Positions 37,550-45,868 of a DNA stretch of 64,000 bases are shown in pieces. A model generated the notes under the pieces. It was not told the DNA's origin. It saw nothing but the letters and a program-made list of their open reading frames with translations, and did no database searches. Source of the stretch: FEN-1099 sp964511015. GTDB lineage: Bacteria; Lernaellota; Lernaellaia; Lernaellales; Lernaellaceae. The translations under genes and the position numbers were made by a program. The DNA lies in NCBI GenBank assembly GCA_964511015.1, contig CAZEDX010000013.1:1-64000 (forward strand), in the 5' to 3' direction. Positions within the stretch are counted from its first letter, which is position 1, and every line of letters starts with the position of its first letter.

Positions 37550-39280
37550 CTAGTACACCGTATCGATGCGCCCGTCGGCCACGGCGATGCCGGACGCGCA
37601 GTCTTCGATGTCCGTCGTTTCTTCGAAGCATTCAGGCAGGGTCGGGTGCTTTGCCATGAATTCGACCACCGCGTCGCGCATGCTGATGCCGGTGTCGACC
37701 TTGGTCGTGTTGCGGGCCAGCATTTCGAAGCCCGAGCCGCCCCAAGCCATGTAATCGTTGGTGGCCATTTCGTACACCGCGCCGTAGTTCAGCGGCATAC
37801 CGTTGATGCGTATGTCCTCGGCGCGTTCCTCGCGGCAATTCATGGTGAAGGTGACGCCCGAAACCTGCACCTGGGTGGAGCAGCCACGCTGGGCGCTGCG
37901 GCGCGAGGCGTAGTCGAGCAGTTCCTGCACCTCGATGCCCGAAAGGTACATGGTGGTGACCGTGTTGTCGAACGGCAGCACGTTGTAAAGGTCTTCCAGC
38001 ACCACGTCACCGGCCTGTAGATCGGTGCGGATGCCCAGGGAATTGGTTACGCAGAAATCGGTCTCGACGCCAGGCCGCAGTTGCATGGCCTCGGCAACGA
38101 AGTTGCCGAGCGGCGAGTCGCCGCCGGTTTCGCCGAAGCGTTTGAGGGTAATCTCAGCCACCGCCAGCACGCGATCCAAGTCAATCGTGCGCGCTAGCTC
38201 GATGTAGTACGGCTCGAGCACCTCCCACACGGCCGCATCGTCTTTGGTCGTCGCATCGACCGGCAGCAGTTGGTAGGCGTGCGATTTGATTTTGCCGTTG
38301 CGCACGACCAGATCGAGCCGCCCGACGAACTTGGCAAACGCCTGCGGGTGGCTGACGATCGTGTTGTGGCCGCGGCAACCTTCGCGAATGTGGAAACCCG
38401 GCAAATCTTTGACCTCGTCACGCACCGGCGCGTAGGGCACGACCGTCGGCGGGTCGAGCGCGATATGGTGGTGGCCGCCCATGATCGCGTCGATGCCGCA
38501 AACGTTGCGCGCGACCATCAGGTCGTCGTTCAAGCCCAGGTGGCTGAGCACCAGCACGACGTCGGCGACGGCGCGAACCTCGTCGACGAGCTGCTGCGTG
38601 AGCATGATCGGCTCCACCGCCTGCACGCCGAGCGAGTTGTCGGCTTCGCCTAGCGAGTACATGGACGAGGTGTTGCTCATGCCGATCATCGCCACCCGCA
38701 GCCCCTGCAGGTTGCGGATGACATAGGGCTTCAGCAGGCGCTTCATTTGTTCGGTAAAGGGCTTGGACACGTCCCACCGGTAGTTGGCGCTCAAGACCGG
38801 AAAACCGGCCCAACGCGAGAGTTGGTCGGCCGCGTTCTGCGGACCGGCATCGAATTCGTGGTTGCCCAGTACGAACGCGTCGAGTCCGGCCGCGGTCAGC
38901 GTGCGCAGCTCCGGTTCGCCGCGGAAGACGTTGAAGATCGGCGCGCCTTGCATCGAATCGCCGCTGTCCACCCATAGGCAGCGGTTCGCCTTGGCGCGTT
39001 GCTCCTTGATGATTGTGGCGACACGCGCGATACCGCCGAACGGCGAACGCTCTTCGACCAGGCCGAGCTTGCGTTCGGTGTACATCGGCACGTAGTCGAA
39101 CGGCAGAATGCGGCTATGGATGTCGGAGGTGTGCAGAATGGTCAACCGCACGTCCTGGTCGGATAGATCGACCTCGGGGCCGAAGTAAGAACACGCCGCC
39201 ACCAGAACAAGGATCGCCACCGCACCCAGGGCGAGGTGTTGCGACGGATTGCGCATGCGAGCTTTTCTCGTTGTAGCCAT
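37550..39280 (-). CDS. 5'-nucleotidase/UshA-family metallophosphoesterase lipoprotein
   Basis: This is likely an outer-surface or periplasmic enzyme removing phosphate from nucleotides. The 576-residue protein has a lipobox LVAACS (Cys30). The calcineurin-like domain has all metal-ligand motifs: LHTSDIHSR, WVDSGDSMQGAP, LGNHEFDAG, LVLSHLG and IMGGHHH. The C-terminal 5'-nucleotidase domain (~345-540) has the SPLGNFVAEAM and TNSLGIR motifs and MATNDYMAWGGSGF with the nucleoside-stacking aromatic. It is first in the operon with the two OB-fold lipoproteins. ATG 39256 is an alternative start. Confidence 0.9.
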   Translation of the reverse strand: MATTRKARMRNPSQHLALGAVAILVLVAACSYFGPEVDLSDQDVRLTILHTSDIHSRILPFDYVPMYTERKLGLVEERSPFGGIARVATIIKEQRAKANRCLWVDSGDSMQGAPIFNVFRGEPELRTLTAAGLDAFVLGNHEFDAGPQNAADQLSRWAGFPVLSANYRWDVSKPFTEQMKRLLKPYVIRNLQGLRVAMIGMSNTSSMYSLGEADNSLGVQAVEPIMLTQQLVDEVRAVADVVLVLSHLGLNDDLMVARNVCGIDAIMGGHHHIALDPPTVVPYAPVRDEVKDLPGFHIREGCRGHNTIVSHPQAFAKFVGRLDLVVRNGKIKSHAYQLLPVDATTKDDAAVWEVLEPYYIELARTIDLDRVLAVAEITLKRFGETGGDSPLGNFVAEAMQLRPGVETDFCVTNSLGIRTDLQAGDVVLEDLYNVLPFDNTVTTMYLSGIEVQELLDYASRRSAQRGCSTQVQVSGVTFTMNCREERAEDIRINGMPLNYGAVYEMATNDYMAWGGSGFEMLARNTTKVDTGISMRDAVVEFMAKHPTLPECFEETTDIEDCASGIAVADGRIDTVY

Positions 39281-39444
39281 GCCGACCGGTGTGCCACCAA
39301 CCAGCCGGGGTAGTAGTCAAAAGTGGGGGTAGTATCCACAAACCAGTGGCGAAAGTAAAGTTACCGTTTCCAGGTCGATTGACGTTGCCCGCGCAGGCAA
39401 TTTACGCTGACCGTCAACCCACAAACGACAAAACGAGCGGGAAA

Positions 39445-40167
39445 ATGGCGGATACCGATCGCGAAATCGACGCACTTGCCAAGCGGGGCTTCGAGATAGC
39501 CGAAAAGCAACGCCGGGCCAAGGAACGCAAAGAGGTAAAAGAAAAGCGCGGAGCAGACCTGGCCCGCTCGCGCTTACTGACCAGCTCGCTGCGCCTGTCG
39601 CCGATGGCGGATTCCATGGTGCAGGTTACCGGCTATCTGCTGATCATCGGCGCGGTGTCGGTGGTCATCGCGGCATGGCGGATCTGGTGGGTGTGGGCGA
39701 TCACGGGCGGCGGCGTGGCGCTTGGCGCGGCGGTGCTGTTCTGGCTCTATTACCTCGTGCCGCGCAAGGAAAGCCGATGGCTGCAGGAACTACCGTTCGA
39801 GTTCGATCTGCAGGGCTATTGCCAGACGCTGCTGGCCCGTGCCTACCGCCGGCGGCTGCTGGTCGACGTCACGTTCCGGACCCCGCCCGACGACGAACTC
39901 GCCAACACTCTCTGTCTGGCGGTCGGCGGGGCGCTGCGCGGGGCGAGCGCCAAAATGCTTTGTCCGGATACCATGCAGATCAAAGGGCCGGCGGTAACCA
40001 CATGGTTCCTACCGGGCAAGAGCAGCGCGGTATCGTCGACCAAGCCGGTCAACAACAACGCCACACTGCATCGCTGGTTCCGCAAATGTGTGAAGCACGG
40101 GCTGAATGTGATCGGACGCCGCGCGCCGATCAAGCGCGTTTCCGCCCGGGGTGTGACCGCCGATTAG
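39445..40167 (+). CDS. Two-helix membrane protein of unknown function
   Basis: The 240-residue protein begins with a charged helix (residues ~5-45, AEKQRRAKERKEVKEKRG). Two membrane segments follow (~62-82 VTGYLLIIGAVSVVIAAW and ~86-106), then a soluble domain of ~130 residues with LPFEFDLQGYCQTLLARAYRRR and a basic C-terminus. I do not recognise it. ATG 39445 is chosen because the frame upstream is antisense-like. Its stop is nested with the stop of the convergent repeat-protein gene (TTAG). Confidence 0.65.
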   Translation: MADTDREIDALAKRGFEIAEKQRRAKERKEVKEKRGADLARSRLLTSSLRLSPMADSMVQVTGYLLIIGAVSVVIAAWRIWWVWAITGGGVALGAAVLFWLYYLVPRKESRWLQELPFEFDLQGYCQTLLARAYRRRLLVDVTFRTPPDDELANTLCLAVGGALRGASAKMLCPDTMQIKGPAVTTWFLPGKSSAVSSTKPVNNNATLHRWFRKCVKHGLNVIGRRAPIKRVSARGVTAD

Positions 40168-40490
40168 GGCAAGCCCGGGAACGAGGTGACAAACTTGACG
40201 GTGAAGTCCGGGAAGTTGTCGACTAGCTGAATCTTCAATTCAGGAAACGAATCCACACTCTGCCACAAACCGCACTTGTCCGGGAACGAATTGACCATTT
40301 TCACTTTGAGGTCGGGAAAGTTATCCACCGCCTTGACCTTGAAATCAGGGAATGAATCGACGAATTGTACCTTGCCCCAGAGCTTCTTGCTGTTGTATGT
40401 GCAGTCGGTTGCCACTTTTTTCCCGGTTGCCGAAGCCGAATCGACAAAAAGAAGTAGCGGCAAAAGTAGCAGCGCGTATCTGCCCTTCAT
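40164..40490 (-). CDS. Small secreted protein of 11-residue VDSFPD repeats
   Basis: The 108-residue protein has a clear signal peptide (cleaved near SASA-TGKK). The mature part is built almost entirely from six copies of an 11-residue unit, roughly K-V-K-x-V-D-S-F-P-D-hydrophobic. Examples are KVQFVDSFPDF, KVKAVDNFPDL and KVKMVNSFPD, then after a CGLWQ insertion SVDSFPEL, KIQLVDNFPDF and TVKFVTSFPGL. Alternating hydrophobic residues suggest a stacked beta structure. Cys29 and the CGLWQ Cys may form a disulfide. Function unknown. It has its own strong predicted promoter. Confidence 0.8.
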   Translation of the reverse strand: MKGRYALLLLPLLLFVDSASATGKKVATDCTYNSKKLWGKVQFVDSFPDFKVKAVDNFPDLKVKMVNSFPDKCGLWQSVDSFPELKIQLVDNFPDFTVKFVTSFPGLP

Positions 40491-40519
40491 TTCATCCTCC
40501 TGGTGGGAAAACTGATCGA

Positions 40520-40548
40520 ATTGTAACCAAGAATATGAAAAACGTCAA
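40520..40548 (-). promoter_or_regulatory. Predicted promoter of the SFPD-repeat gene
   Basis: On the minus strand, -35 TTGACG (40548-40543), a 17-base spacer and -10 TACAAT (40525-40520) lie 30 bases before the start codon, which has AGGAGGA upstream. Confidence 0.65.
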
Positions 40549-40662
40549 TGATAATAAGATTTTGTGTGCGTGCATAGAATTCCGGGAAAAAGATACTTGA
40601 AGCCTTGTCTCGAAACAGGGGAACGTTAAGATCGAAAAAAATGCATTGACTGAAAATATAGA

Positions 40663-40691
40663 TTGACAATAGAAGAATAAGAAGTTATAGA
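40663..40691 (+). promoter_or_regulatory. Predicted promoter of the SdrD-B-like secreted protein gene
   Basis: A consensus -35 TTGACA (40663-40668), 17-base spacer and -10 TATAGA (40686-40691). The surrounding 40500-40770 stretch is strikingly AT-rich for this genome and holds no gene. Confidence 0.65.
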
Positions 40692-40771
40692 AGTAGTCCA
40701 AGTCTGCGATAAACGTTGTTTCTAACAACTTTGACTGATATTAGGTGCTAAAAAGGAAAAAGGGGCAAAAA

Positions 40772-41665
40772 ATGACGGGGCACTACACACGATATTTGTT
40801 GGCTCTGGTGGTTGTTCTGACCGGCATGTTCTACGCCGCTACCGCTAGCGCGCATGGCTGGGTCATGGTGGGCGATCGCGTTTGGTACGACGCCGACTGC
40901 GACGGCGTCCAGAACGACGGCGCCGACTCCGGCCTGAATGGCATTCGCGTTGATTTCTGGCGCGACTATGACTGCAACGGCCTGATCGACGGCTATGACG
41001 AGTATTACGACTACGATTTCACCCACAATGATGCCAGCGGTCTGCCGGGCTACTATGACGTTCCGGCCGACGGTGGCTTCTGCTTCGTGGCGAGCCTCGA
41101 CGGGTCGACCATTCCGGAAGGCCTGCATATCACGACCGCCGAAGAAGTGACGATCCGGCTGAACGGCGTCGACTACACCACCGCGGATTTCGGTCTTGGC
41201 GACTGCCCGGAAGAGCCACCAGCTTTCGCTTGTGGCAAGACCATCGGTTTCTGGAAGCAGCAGGTGCAGCAGAGCCGAGCGGCGAAGTACACCGCCGCCG
41301 AAGTGGATGCGATCGAAGCCGAAGCGCTGAACCTGACCGTGGTGTTTGCCGACGCCTATGATCTGGAAACGGCGCTCCTGTCCAAGGGCAACGCGGGTTT
41401 GTTGCAGCATGCTCGCCGTCAGTTCGCGGGCCTGGTATTGAACCTGGCGGCCTACAACCTGTACGGTGAACTCGGTTACGCCGCCGGTCTCGACGAGAGG
41501 GAACCGCTTTTTCTGCCCGAGCTGACCGACGCCTTGTTCGTGGGTGAGGCGTTCAACCAAGTCGAAATATACATTCTCAACAGAATTAACCTGGGCCTGG
41601 CCAATAACATCGCCGATGCGATCAATAACGGCCTGGGGATCGACGTCTACTGTCCCGAGAACTAA
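40772..41665 (+). CDS. Secreted protein with SdrD B-like domain
   Basis: The 297-residue protein has a signal peptide (cleaved near ASA-HGW). Residues ~30-140 form an SdrD B-like (Cna-B-type) beta-sandwich: VGDRVWYDADCDGVQNDG, SGLNGIRVDFWRD, GYYDVPADGGFCF and the closing YTTADFGLG. Cys and Asp residues of the first loop probably bind calcium. The C-terminal ~140 residues (CGKTIGFWKQQVQQ onward) are helical and unrecognised. No LPxTG or sorting tail is visible, so it is released or held non-covalently. ATG 40772 after AAAAGGGG is preferred to the GTG at 40745. Confidence 0.82.
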   Translation: MTGHYTRYLLALVVVLTGMFYAATASAHGWVMVGDRVWYDADCDGVQNDGADSGLNGIRVDFWRDYDCNGLIDGYDEYYDYDFTHNDASGLPGYYDVPADGGFCFVASLDGSTIPEGLHITTAEEVTIRLNGVDYTTADFGLGDCPEEPPAFACGKTIGFWKQQVQQSRAAKYTAAEVDAIEAEALNLTVVFADAYDLETALLSKGNAGLLQHARRQFAGLVLNLAAYNLYGELGYAAGLDEREPLFLPELTDALFVGEAFNQVEIYILNRINLGLANNIADAINNGLGIDVYCPEN

Positions 41666-41685
41666 CTGCTCGGTTCCTCTGCGAG

Positions 41686-41723
41686 ACGCGCCGGATCTTG
41701 GGGGCCGGCGCGTTTTGCTTTTT
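41686..41723 (+). terminator. Intrinsic terminator after the SdrD-B-like gene
   Basis: A 9-bp stem ACGCGCCGG/CCGGCGCGT (41686-41694 and 41705-41713) is followed by TTTGCTTTTT, 20 bases after the stop. Confidence 0.88.
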
Positions 41724-41786
41724 GGTGGACGGCGAACAAAGCTTCATCCCGGCTTTCGCGTGTTCGCCGGCAGGTTGCCAATCAGG

Positions 41787-41930
41787 CTAGTGCGGTTTCG
41801 ACTGAATGCCCGTCAGCGTGGAGTCGATGACCACCTGGTTGGTGTTGAAAATGTGATTGATGCAGATCTTCACCTTGAAGCTGTTGCCTTTGATGTTGTT
41901 GTATGTCTGCTTCAAGTCCGACCCTTCCAT
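41787..41930 (-). CDS. Possible 47-residue protein, or remnant of a longer gene
   Basis: From ATG 41930 the minus strand reads MEGSDLKQTYNNIKGNSFKV, continues with KICINHIFNTNQVVIDS, and stops at 41787. Composition is protein-like, with beta-strand character. The ribosome site is weak (GAAGAA). The frame continues only six codons further upstream, to a TGA. It may be a short gene or the tail of a decayed one. No homology is recognised. Confidence 0.35.
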   Translation of the reverse strand: MEGSDLKQTYNNIKGNSFKVKICINHIFNTNQVVIDSTLTGIQSKPH

Positions 41931-42007
41931 GCATTCTTCGGCTGCGCTTCAGGATGACATTTTTCGATCCCGTCGATTCTCTCGATCCTGAAATCAATTC
42001 AAAAAAA

Positions 42008-43378
42008 CTACTCAGCCCGCATCGCCGCTAGGGCCCGGATCGCCCGGTGCAGGCTCGGGAAGGTGGCCGCGCCGGCGCGGTGGGCGGCCGTCGTCCAGGC
42101 CCGGTTCTCGTCGGGGCCGCCGCCGAGCAGCACCGTTGCGATCGGCTTGTGCGGCGCCACGGCGCGAGCCTCGGCGATGAGTGGACCGCAGTCGAAGATG
42201 GTGCCCGGGAATAGTGTCGTCGCCATCACCACCGCGTCGATGTTCGGATCGGATGCGACTGCGGTCACGACGTGGCGATAGGCGTCGGCCACGCCGAGCT
42301 TCTCGATCGTGCTCCAGATGTCGAACGGATTGCGCAGCGGCGCCCAGTCCGGACTATGTGCGCGGATGCGGGTGACCGTCTCCGGCGACAACTCCGGCAG
42401 CACCATGCCGTAGCGCGCGGCGGCGTCGGCGCCCAGCACGCAACCGGCCCCGGTGATGCTGACCACGCCCAGGCGATTCCCCGTCGGACGCGGTCCGTGC
42501 GCGAAGCCGCCCAGCAGCGAGAAGAGGTCTTCCCAATCCTCGGCCGCGATGGCTCCCGCCTGACGTAAGGCGCCGCGGAACACCGCCGCGTCGCCGGCGA
42601 GGGTGCCGGTATGGCTGGCGGCCGCCGCGCTGCCCAGCGAACTAGCGCCGCCCTTGAGCACGATCACCGGCTTGACGGATGTCGCGCGCGACACCGCTTC
42701 GAGGAACGCGTGGCCGTCGCGCGTACCTTCCAGATAGCAACCGATCACGCCGGTGCGGGGGTCGTCGGCCAGGAAGTTGAGCAGGTCGATTTCGTCGATG
42801 TCGGCCTTGTTTCCAAGGCAGGCGATCTTGGCCACGCCGAAGGGTTCAGCCTGTGCCAGCCAGCGCGTGATACCGGACGCGAAAAGACCCGTCTGGCCGA
42901 TGAGCGATACGGGTCCGGCGGGCAGGGGGTCGTTGCGCACGATGCTGGTGATGAAACGTGTGTTCGAGTCGATCGTGCCGATCGAGTTCGGGCCCATGTA
43001 CCGCATGCCGGACCGGGCGGCGAGGCGGGCGATTTCGGCGTCGAGTGCCAGGCCGGTCTGGTCGCCCGTGTCGGCGAATCCGCCGGTGGCGATGACGGCA
43101 TAGCGAACGCCTTTTTCGGACGCCTGTTCTATTGCCGCCGGCACCAGTTCGCGCGGCACGGCGACGACCACGACATCGGGTGTTGTTGGACACTGCGCGA
43201 CGGTAGGGTAGCAGGTCAGTCCGAGGATGTGTTTTGCGCGCGGATTGACCGGGTAGACCGCCCCCGCGAAGCGGGAATGGACGAGGTTATCCACGATGAT
43301 ATTGCCGCTCTTCCCGGCAACCGAACTGGCGCCGATAATGGCCACCGATTTGGGCGAAAAAAAGGGGTTCAGTGACAA
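42008..43378 (-). CDS. ADP-forming acyl-CoA synthetase, alpha-type (CoA-binding) subunit
   Basis: The family converts acyl-CoA plus ADP and phosphate to acid plus ATP and CoA, or the reverse. The 456-residue protein has the CoA-binding Rossmann domain (FFSPKSVAIIGASSVAGKSG, YPVNPRA, ATGGFADTG, MGPNSIGTID). Two succinyl-CoA-ligase-like domains follow, with the phosphohistidine loop AAASHTGTLAGD. The ATP-grasp beta domain is absent here and no beta gene is adjacent, so a partner must be elsewhere. TTG 43378 is selected because AAAGGAG lies 8 bases upstream and the protein then starts at LSLNPFFSP. An ATG exists at 43441. Confidence 0.85.
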   Translation of the reverse strand: MSLNPFFSPKSVAIIGASSVAGKSGNIIVDNLVHSRFAGAVYPVNPRAKHILGLTCYPTVAQCPTTPDVVVVAVPRELVPAAIEQASEKGVRYAVIATGGFADTGDQTGLALDAEIARLAARSGMRYMGPNSIGTIDSNTRFITSIVRNDPLPAGPVSLIGQTGLFASGITRWLAQAEPFGVAKIACLGNKADIDEIDLLNFLADDPRTGVIGCYLEGTRDGHAFLEAVSRATSVKPVIVLKGGASSLGSAAAASHTGTLAGDAAVFRGALRQAGAIAAEDWEDLFSLLGGFAHGPRPTGNRLGVVSITGAGCVLGADAAARYGMVLPELSPETVTRIRAHSPDWAPLRNPFDIWSTIEKLGVADAYRHVVTAVASDPNIDAVVMATTLFPGTIFDCGPLIAEARAVAPHKPIATVLLGGGPDENRAWTTAAHRAGAATFPSLHRAIRALAAMRAE

Positions 43379-43385
43379 CGAAAAC

Positions 43386-43545
43386 GCTCCTTTGCACAGT
43401 CGATTTGCGGCGTTTTTCAGTCGGTAAGTGCTTGATTTCACTATGCCGAAAAACGCGAAATCGACTCATTTTCACGCCAATATCCGGCGTGTAAGTGATT
43501 GATATCAAAAGCCGTAAACCGGCGAAAGCCGCCTGATTTCACGGC
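43386..43545. repeat. Intergenic imperfect repeats
   Basis: The 17-base words GTAAGTGCTTGATTTCA (43424-43440) and GTAAGTGATTGATATCA (43491-43507) differ at two positions and start 67 bases apart. A third partial TGATTTCA occurs near 43533, and an inverted GCGTTTTTC/GAAAAACGC pair flanks the first copy. They lie between pgeF and the CoA ligase gene, so they sit in its leader or promoter. Confidence 0.5.
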
Positions 43546-44297
43546 ATGAAAACGGCCGATAGTTGCCGTCCGGTCTTCCCGCCGCTCAGTCGATGCGAGA
43601 ACAAACGGTCGTCGCTGGTGGGTGGTCCGACCAGTTCGACGCACCCCGCGCACACCCCGTTTTCGCGCAGGTCGGCCAGCGCCATCAAACGCAGGTCGAG
43701 GTGGGGTTTGCGGCGAGGGTTGGGCCAGTCCACTCCCCCGAGTGCGGGCTTTTGCCGGAAGCGCCGGGCGAGGTCGGCGTCAACCTCATAATGGGCCACG
43801 TCGATGGCGGGGCCGATGGCCGCCAGCAGCTCGCCGGGCTGGGTCTTGTGCACGCGGCCGATGCGTTCGATCGCGCGGCCGATCACCCCCTTGAGCAGGC
43901 CCTTCCAACCCGCGTGAATCGCCCCCACAAACGAACCGCTTTCATGCGCGATGAGAATGGGTACGCAGTCGGCGGTGAGTACTCCCACAGCGAGGTGGGG
44001 GATGCTGGTCCAGACCGCGTCGGCCTCTGGCCCGCGCACCACGCCGCGGTAGGGCTGGACGACGACGTCCGCCTTGATGCCGTGCACCTGCGCCGGGAGG
44101 TAGAGCCCGTCCGCTTGCAGGTCGCGCAAAACCGCCGTCTCGTTGGCGGCGATGGCGGCGGGGTCGTCACCCTCTCTGGTGCCCAGATTGAGCGAAGCGA
44201 ACGGGCCGGTGCTGTGCCCGCCCAAACGGCCGTAGAAACGCGCTTCCACCCCCGCCGAAGCAAGCAGTAGCGAACGCCATTTGACGAGCTCAGGCAT
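43539..44297 (-). CDS. pgeF: Peptidoglycan editing factor / multicopper polyphenol oxidase-like (YfiH)
   Basis: Members of this family act on purine nucleosides and, in E. coli, remove wrongly incorporated amino acids from peptidoglycan precursors. The 252-residue protein has SLNLGTREGDD, QVHGIKADVV, LTADCVPILI and HAGWKGLLKGV. The conserved His and Cys metal ligands are therefore present (His of QVHG, Cys of ADC, His of HAGW). The start overlaps the rluD stop by 8 bases, the usual rluD-pgeF pairing. Confidence 0.93.
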   Translation of the reverse strand: MPELVKWRSLLLASAGVEARFYGRLGGHSTGPFASLNLGTREGDDPAAIAANETAVLRDLQADGLYLPAQVHGIKADVVVQPYRGVVRGPEADAVWTSIPHLAVGVLTADCVPILIAHESGSFVGAIHAGWKGLLKGVIGRAIERIGRVHKTQPGELLAAIGPAIDVAHYEVDADLARRFRQKPALGGVDWPNPRRKPHLDLRLMALADLRENGVCAGCVELVGPPTSDDRLFSHRLSGGKTGRQLSAVFMP

Positions 44298-45246
44298 GAA
44301 GTCCCTCCATGAGTCTTATCAGGTGGCGCAGATCGTCGGGTAGCGGAGCTTCGAACGCGAGCGGACAGCCGTCGGCGGGGTGCGCAAACCCCAGCCGGCG
44401 CGCATGCAGCGCGGGGCGTCCGAGCGACTGGCAGGCAGCGCGCAAATCGGCGTTGCCGAGCCGCGCCAGCGGGCGGATGCCGCCGTACGTTTCGTCGCCT
44501 ACCAGCGGCCACCCGGACTCCGCGCAATGCACGCGGATCTGATGCGTGCGGCCGCTGAGCAGGGTGCAGGTCAGCACGCTCAATCCGCCCCCGGTCTGCT
44601 CGACGCGATACAGCGTCGTCGCGGCGCGTCCGTGCGTGGTAACCGAGCTGATGCGTTGGCGGTCGCGCACGTGCCGGCCGATGGCCAGTTCGATGCGCCC
44701 TTCGCGATCCTTCGGCGTGCCGATGACGATAGCCAGATAGACCTTGCTCACACTGCGTCCGGCGAACTGTTTTTGCAGCGCCGCCATGGCGGCGTAAGTC
44801 TTGGCCACGACCATCACGCCGCTGGTGCCTTTGTCGAGGCGGTGCACGATGCCCGGCCGGCCTTCGTGCGCCATCGCGGCCAGCTCCGGCGCGTGGTGCA
44901 GCACGGCATTAACCAGCGTGCCGTCGGCATGTCCCGGTGCGGGGTGGACGACCAGCCCGGCCTGCTTGTTGATGACCAGCAGATGCTCGTCTTCGTACAG
45001 CACGTCAAGCGCGATTTCCTGCGGCTGCGCGATGGGGTTCGGAGCCGGGGGCAGGGTGACGGCGAGCGTCTGCCCGGCGCGCACGGTGGCGGAGGCCTTG
45101 ACCGGTTGGCCGTCGAGCAGCACGAGCCCGTCCTTGGCCAGCCGTCCGGCGTGGCTGCGCGTGAGGCCGGATTGCAGCGCGGCCAGCGCGCGGTCAACGC
45201 GTTCGCCGGCGAGTTCCGGAGGGATGGCGTGCTCGATCGATTGCAT
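44290..45246 (-). CDS. rluD: 23S rRNA pseudouridine synthase, RluD family
   Basis: The enzyme isomerises uridines in helix 69 of 23S rRNA. The 318-residue protein has an S4 RNA-binding domain at the N-terminus (ERVDRALAALQSGLTRSHAG), then the catalytic PGIVHRLDKGTSGVMVVAKT with the nucleophilic Asp, and RTHQIRVH. ATG 45246 begins MQSIEHAIPPELAGERVD, the expected start. The frame open to 45435 upstream is Ala/Pro-rich shadow. It is coupled to pgeF downstream. Confidence 0.94.
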   Translation of the reverse strand: MQSIEHAIPPELAGERVDRALAALQSGLTRSHAGRLAKDGLVLLDGQPVKASATVRAGQTLAVTLPPAPNPIAQPQEIALDVLYEDEHLLVINKQAGLVVHPAPGHADGTLVNAVLHHAPELAAMAHEGRPGIVHRLDKGTSGVMVVAKTYAAMAALQKQFAGRSVSKVYLAIVIGTPKDREGRIELAIGRHVRDRQRISSVTTHGRAATTLYRVEQTGGGLSVLTCTLLSGRTHQIRVHCAESGWPLVGDETYGGIRPLARLGNADLRAACQSLGRPALHARRLGFAHPADGCPLAFEAPLPDDLRHLIRLMEGLHA

Positions 45247-45868
45247 GGTGGCGGTATTGTAGTCAGGGACGGGCAAATGGGAAATGACAAAATACGCGGG
45301 AAAAGCCCCCGGCCCAAATGACGTTGATCGGCAAGCGGCGGTGCACGGAGCAGGCCACGCCGGCGCCCGTGCCACCGGCTCCATTTTGTACGCCGCCTCA
45401 ATAACAAGGGGACCGAGGCGATTCACACGGAGCATTTCCTATACACTTTCACACGACAGGGAGCGTTGCGAATGGGTGTCGATGAACGCATGCGAAAGCA
45501 AACAGAAGGCTTCGCTTCTGCGGGCTCATGGTGGCCCGTTTCCGCAGAACCAAACGAGTAGATTGGGCTGCCATGGACTCACGCGGATATGGGTGTCCGC
45601 GAATTTTGGCAGGTTGTTGACAAATCCACCCCAACAATAAACCTGATTCTGTATTGGTTTTTTCCAATTGTGGATTTCCTGCGAGGGGGCGATAATGCAC
45701 AGACGCAAAGAGCAACAAGCCAGCATGCCGCTTGTGTTGAATCCGAAACAGCGGAGAGCGTGTCCCGAGCTTTCAACTGGGTTCGGAGCAGTCTCAGAAA
45801 GCCTGTTCGGAAACCGCAATAGGTATGTATCGACACCGGCTAGCTAGAGCCAAATAGAGGTTAGTGAA
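45247..45868. other. Long intergenic region with three hairpins
   Basis: No frame here has convincing protein character. Two hairpins abut: CAGAAG/CTTCTG (45503-45508 with 45515-45520) and CGGGC/GCCCG (45521-45525 with 45534-45538). A third, CGCGGA/TCCGCG, follows at 45582-45587 with 45596-45601. It may be a structured RNA or the leader of the following gene. The 50-codon frame from ATG 45694 to 45846 is not supported by any motif. Confidence 0.35.

Noticed and set aside
45266..45846. Short open frames in the 620-base intergenic region
   Set aside because: None has a ribosome site with protein-like composition, and they conflict with the hairpins.
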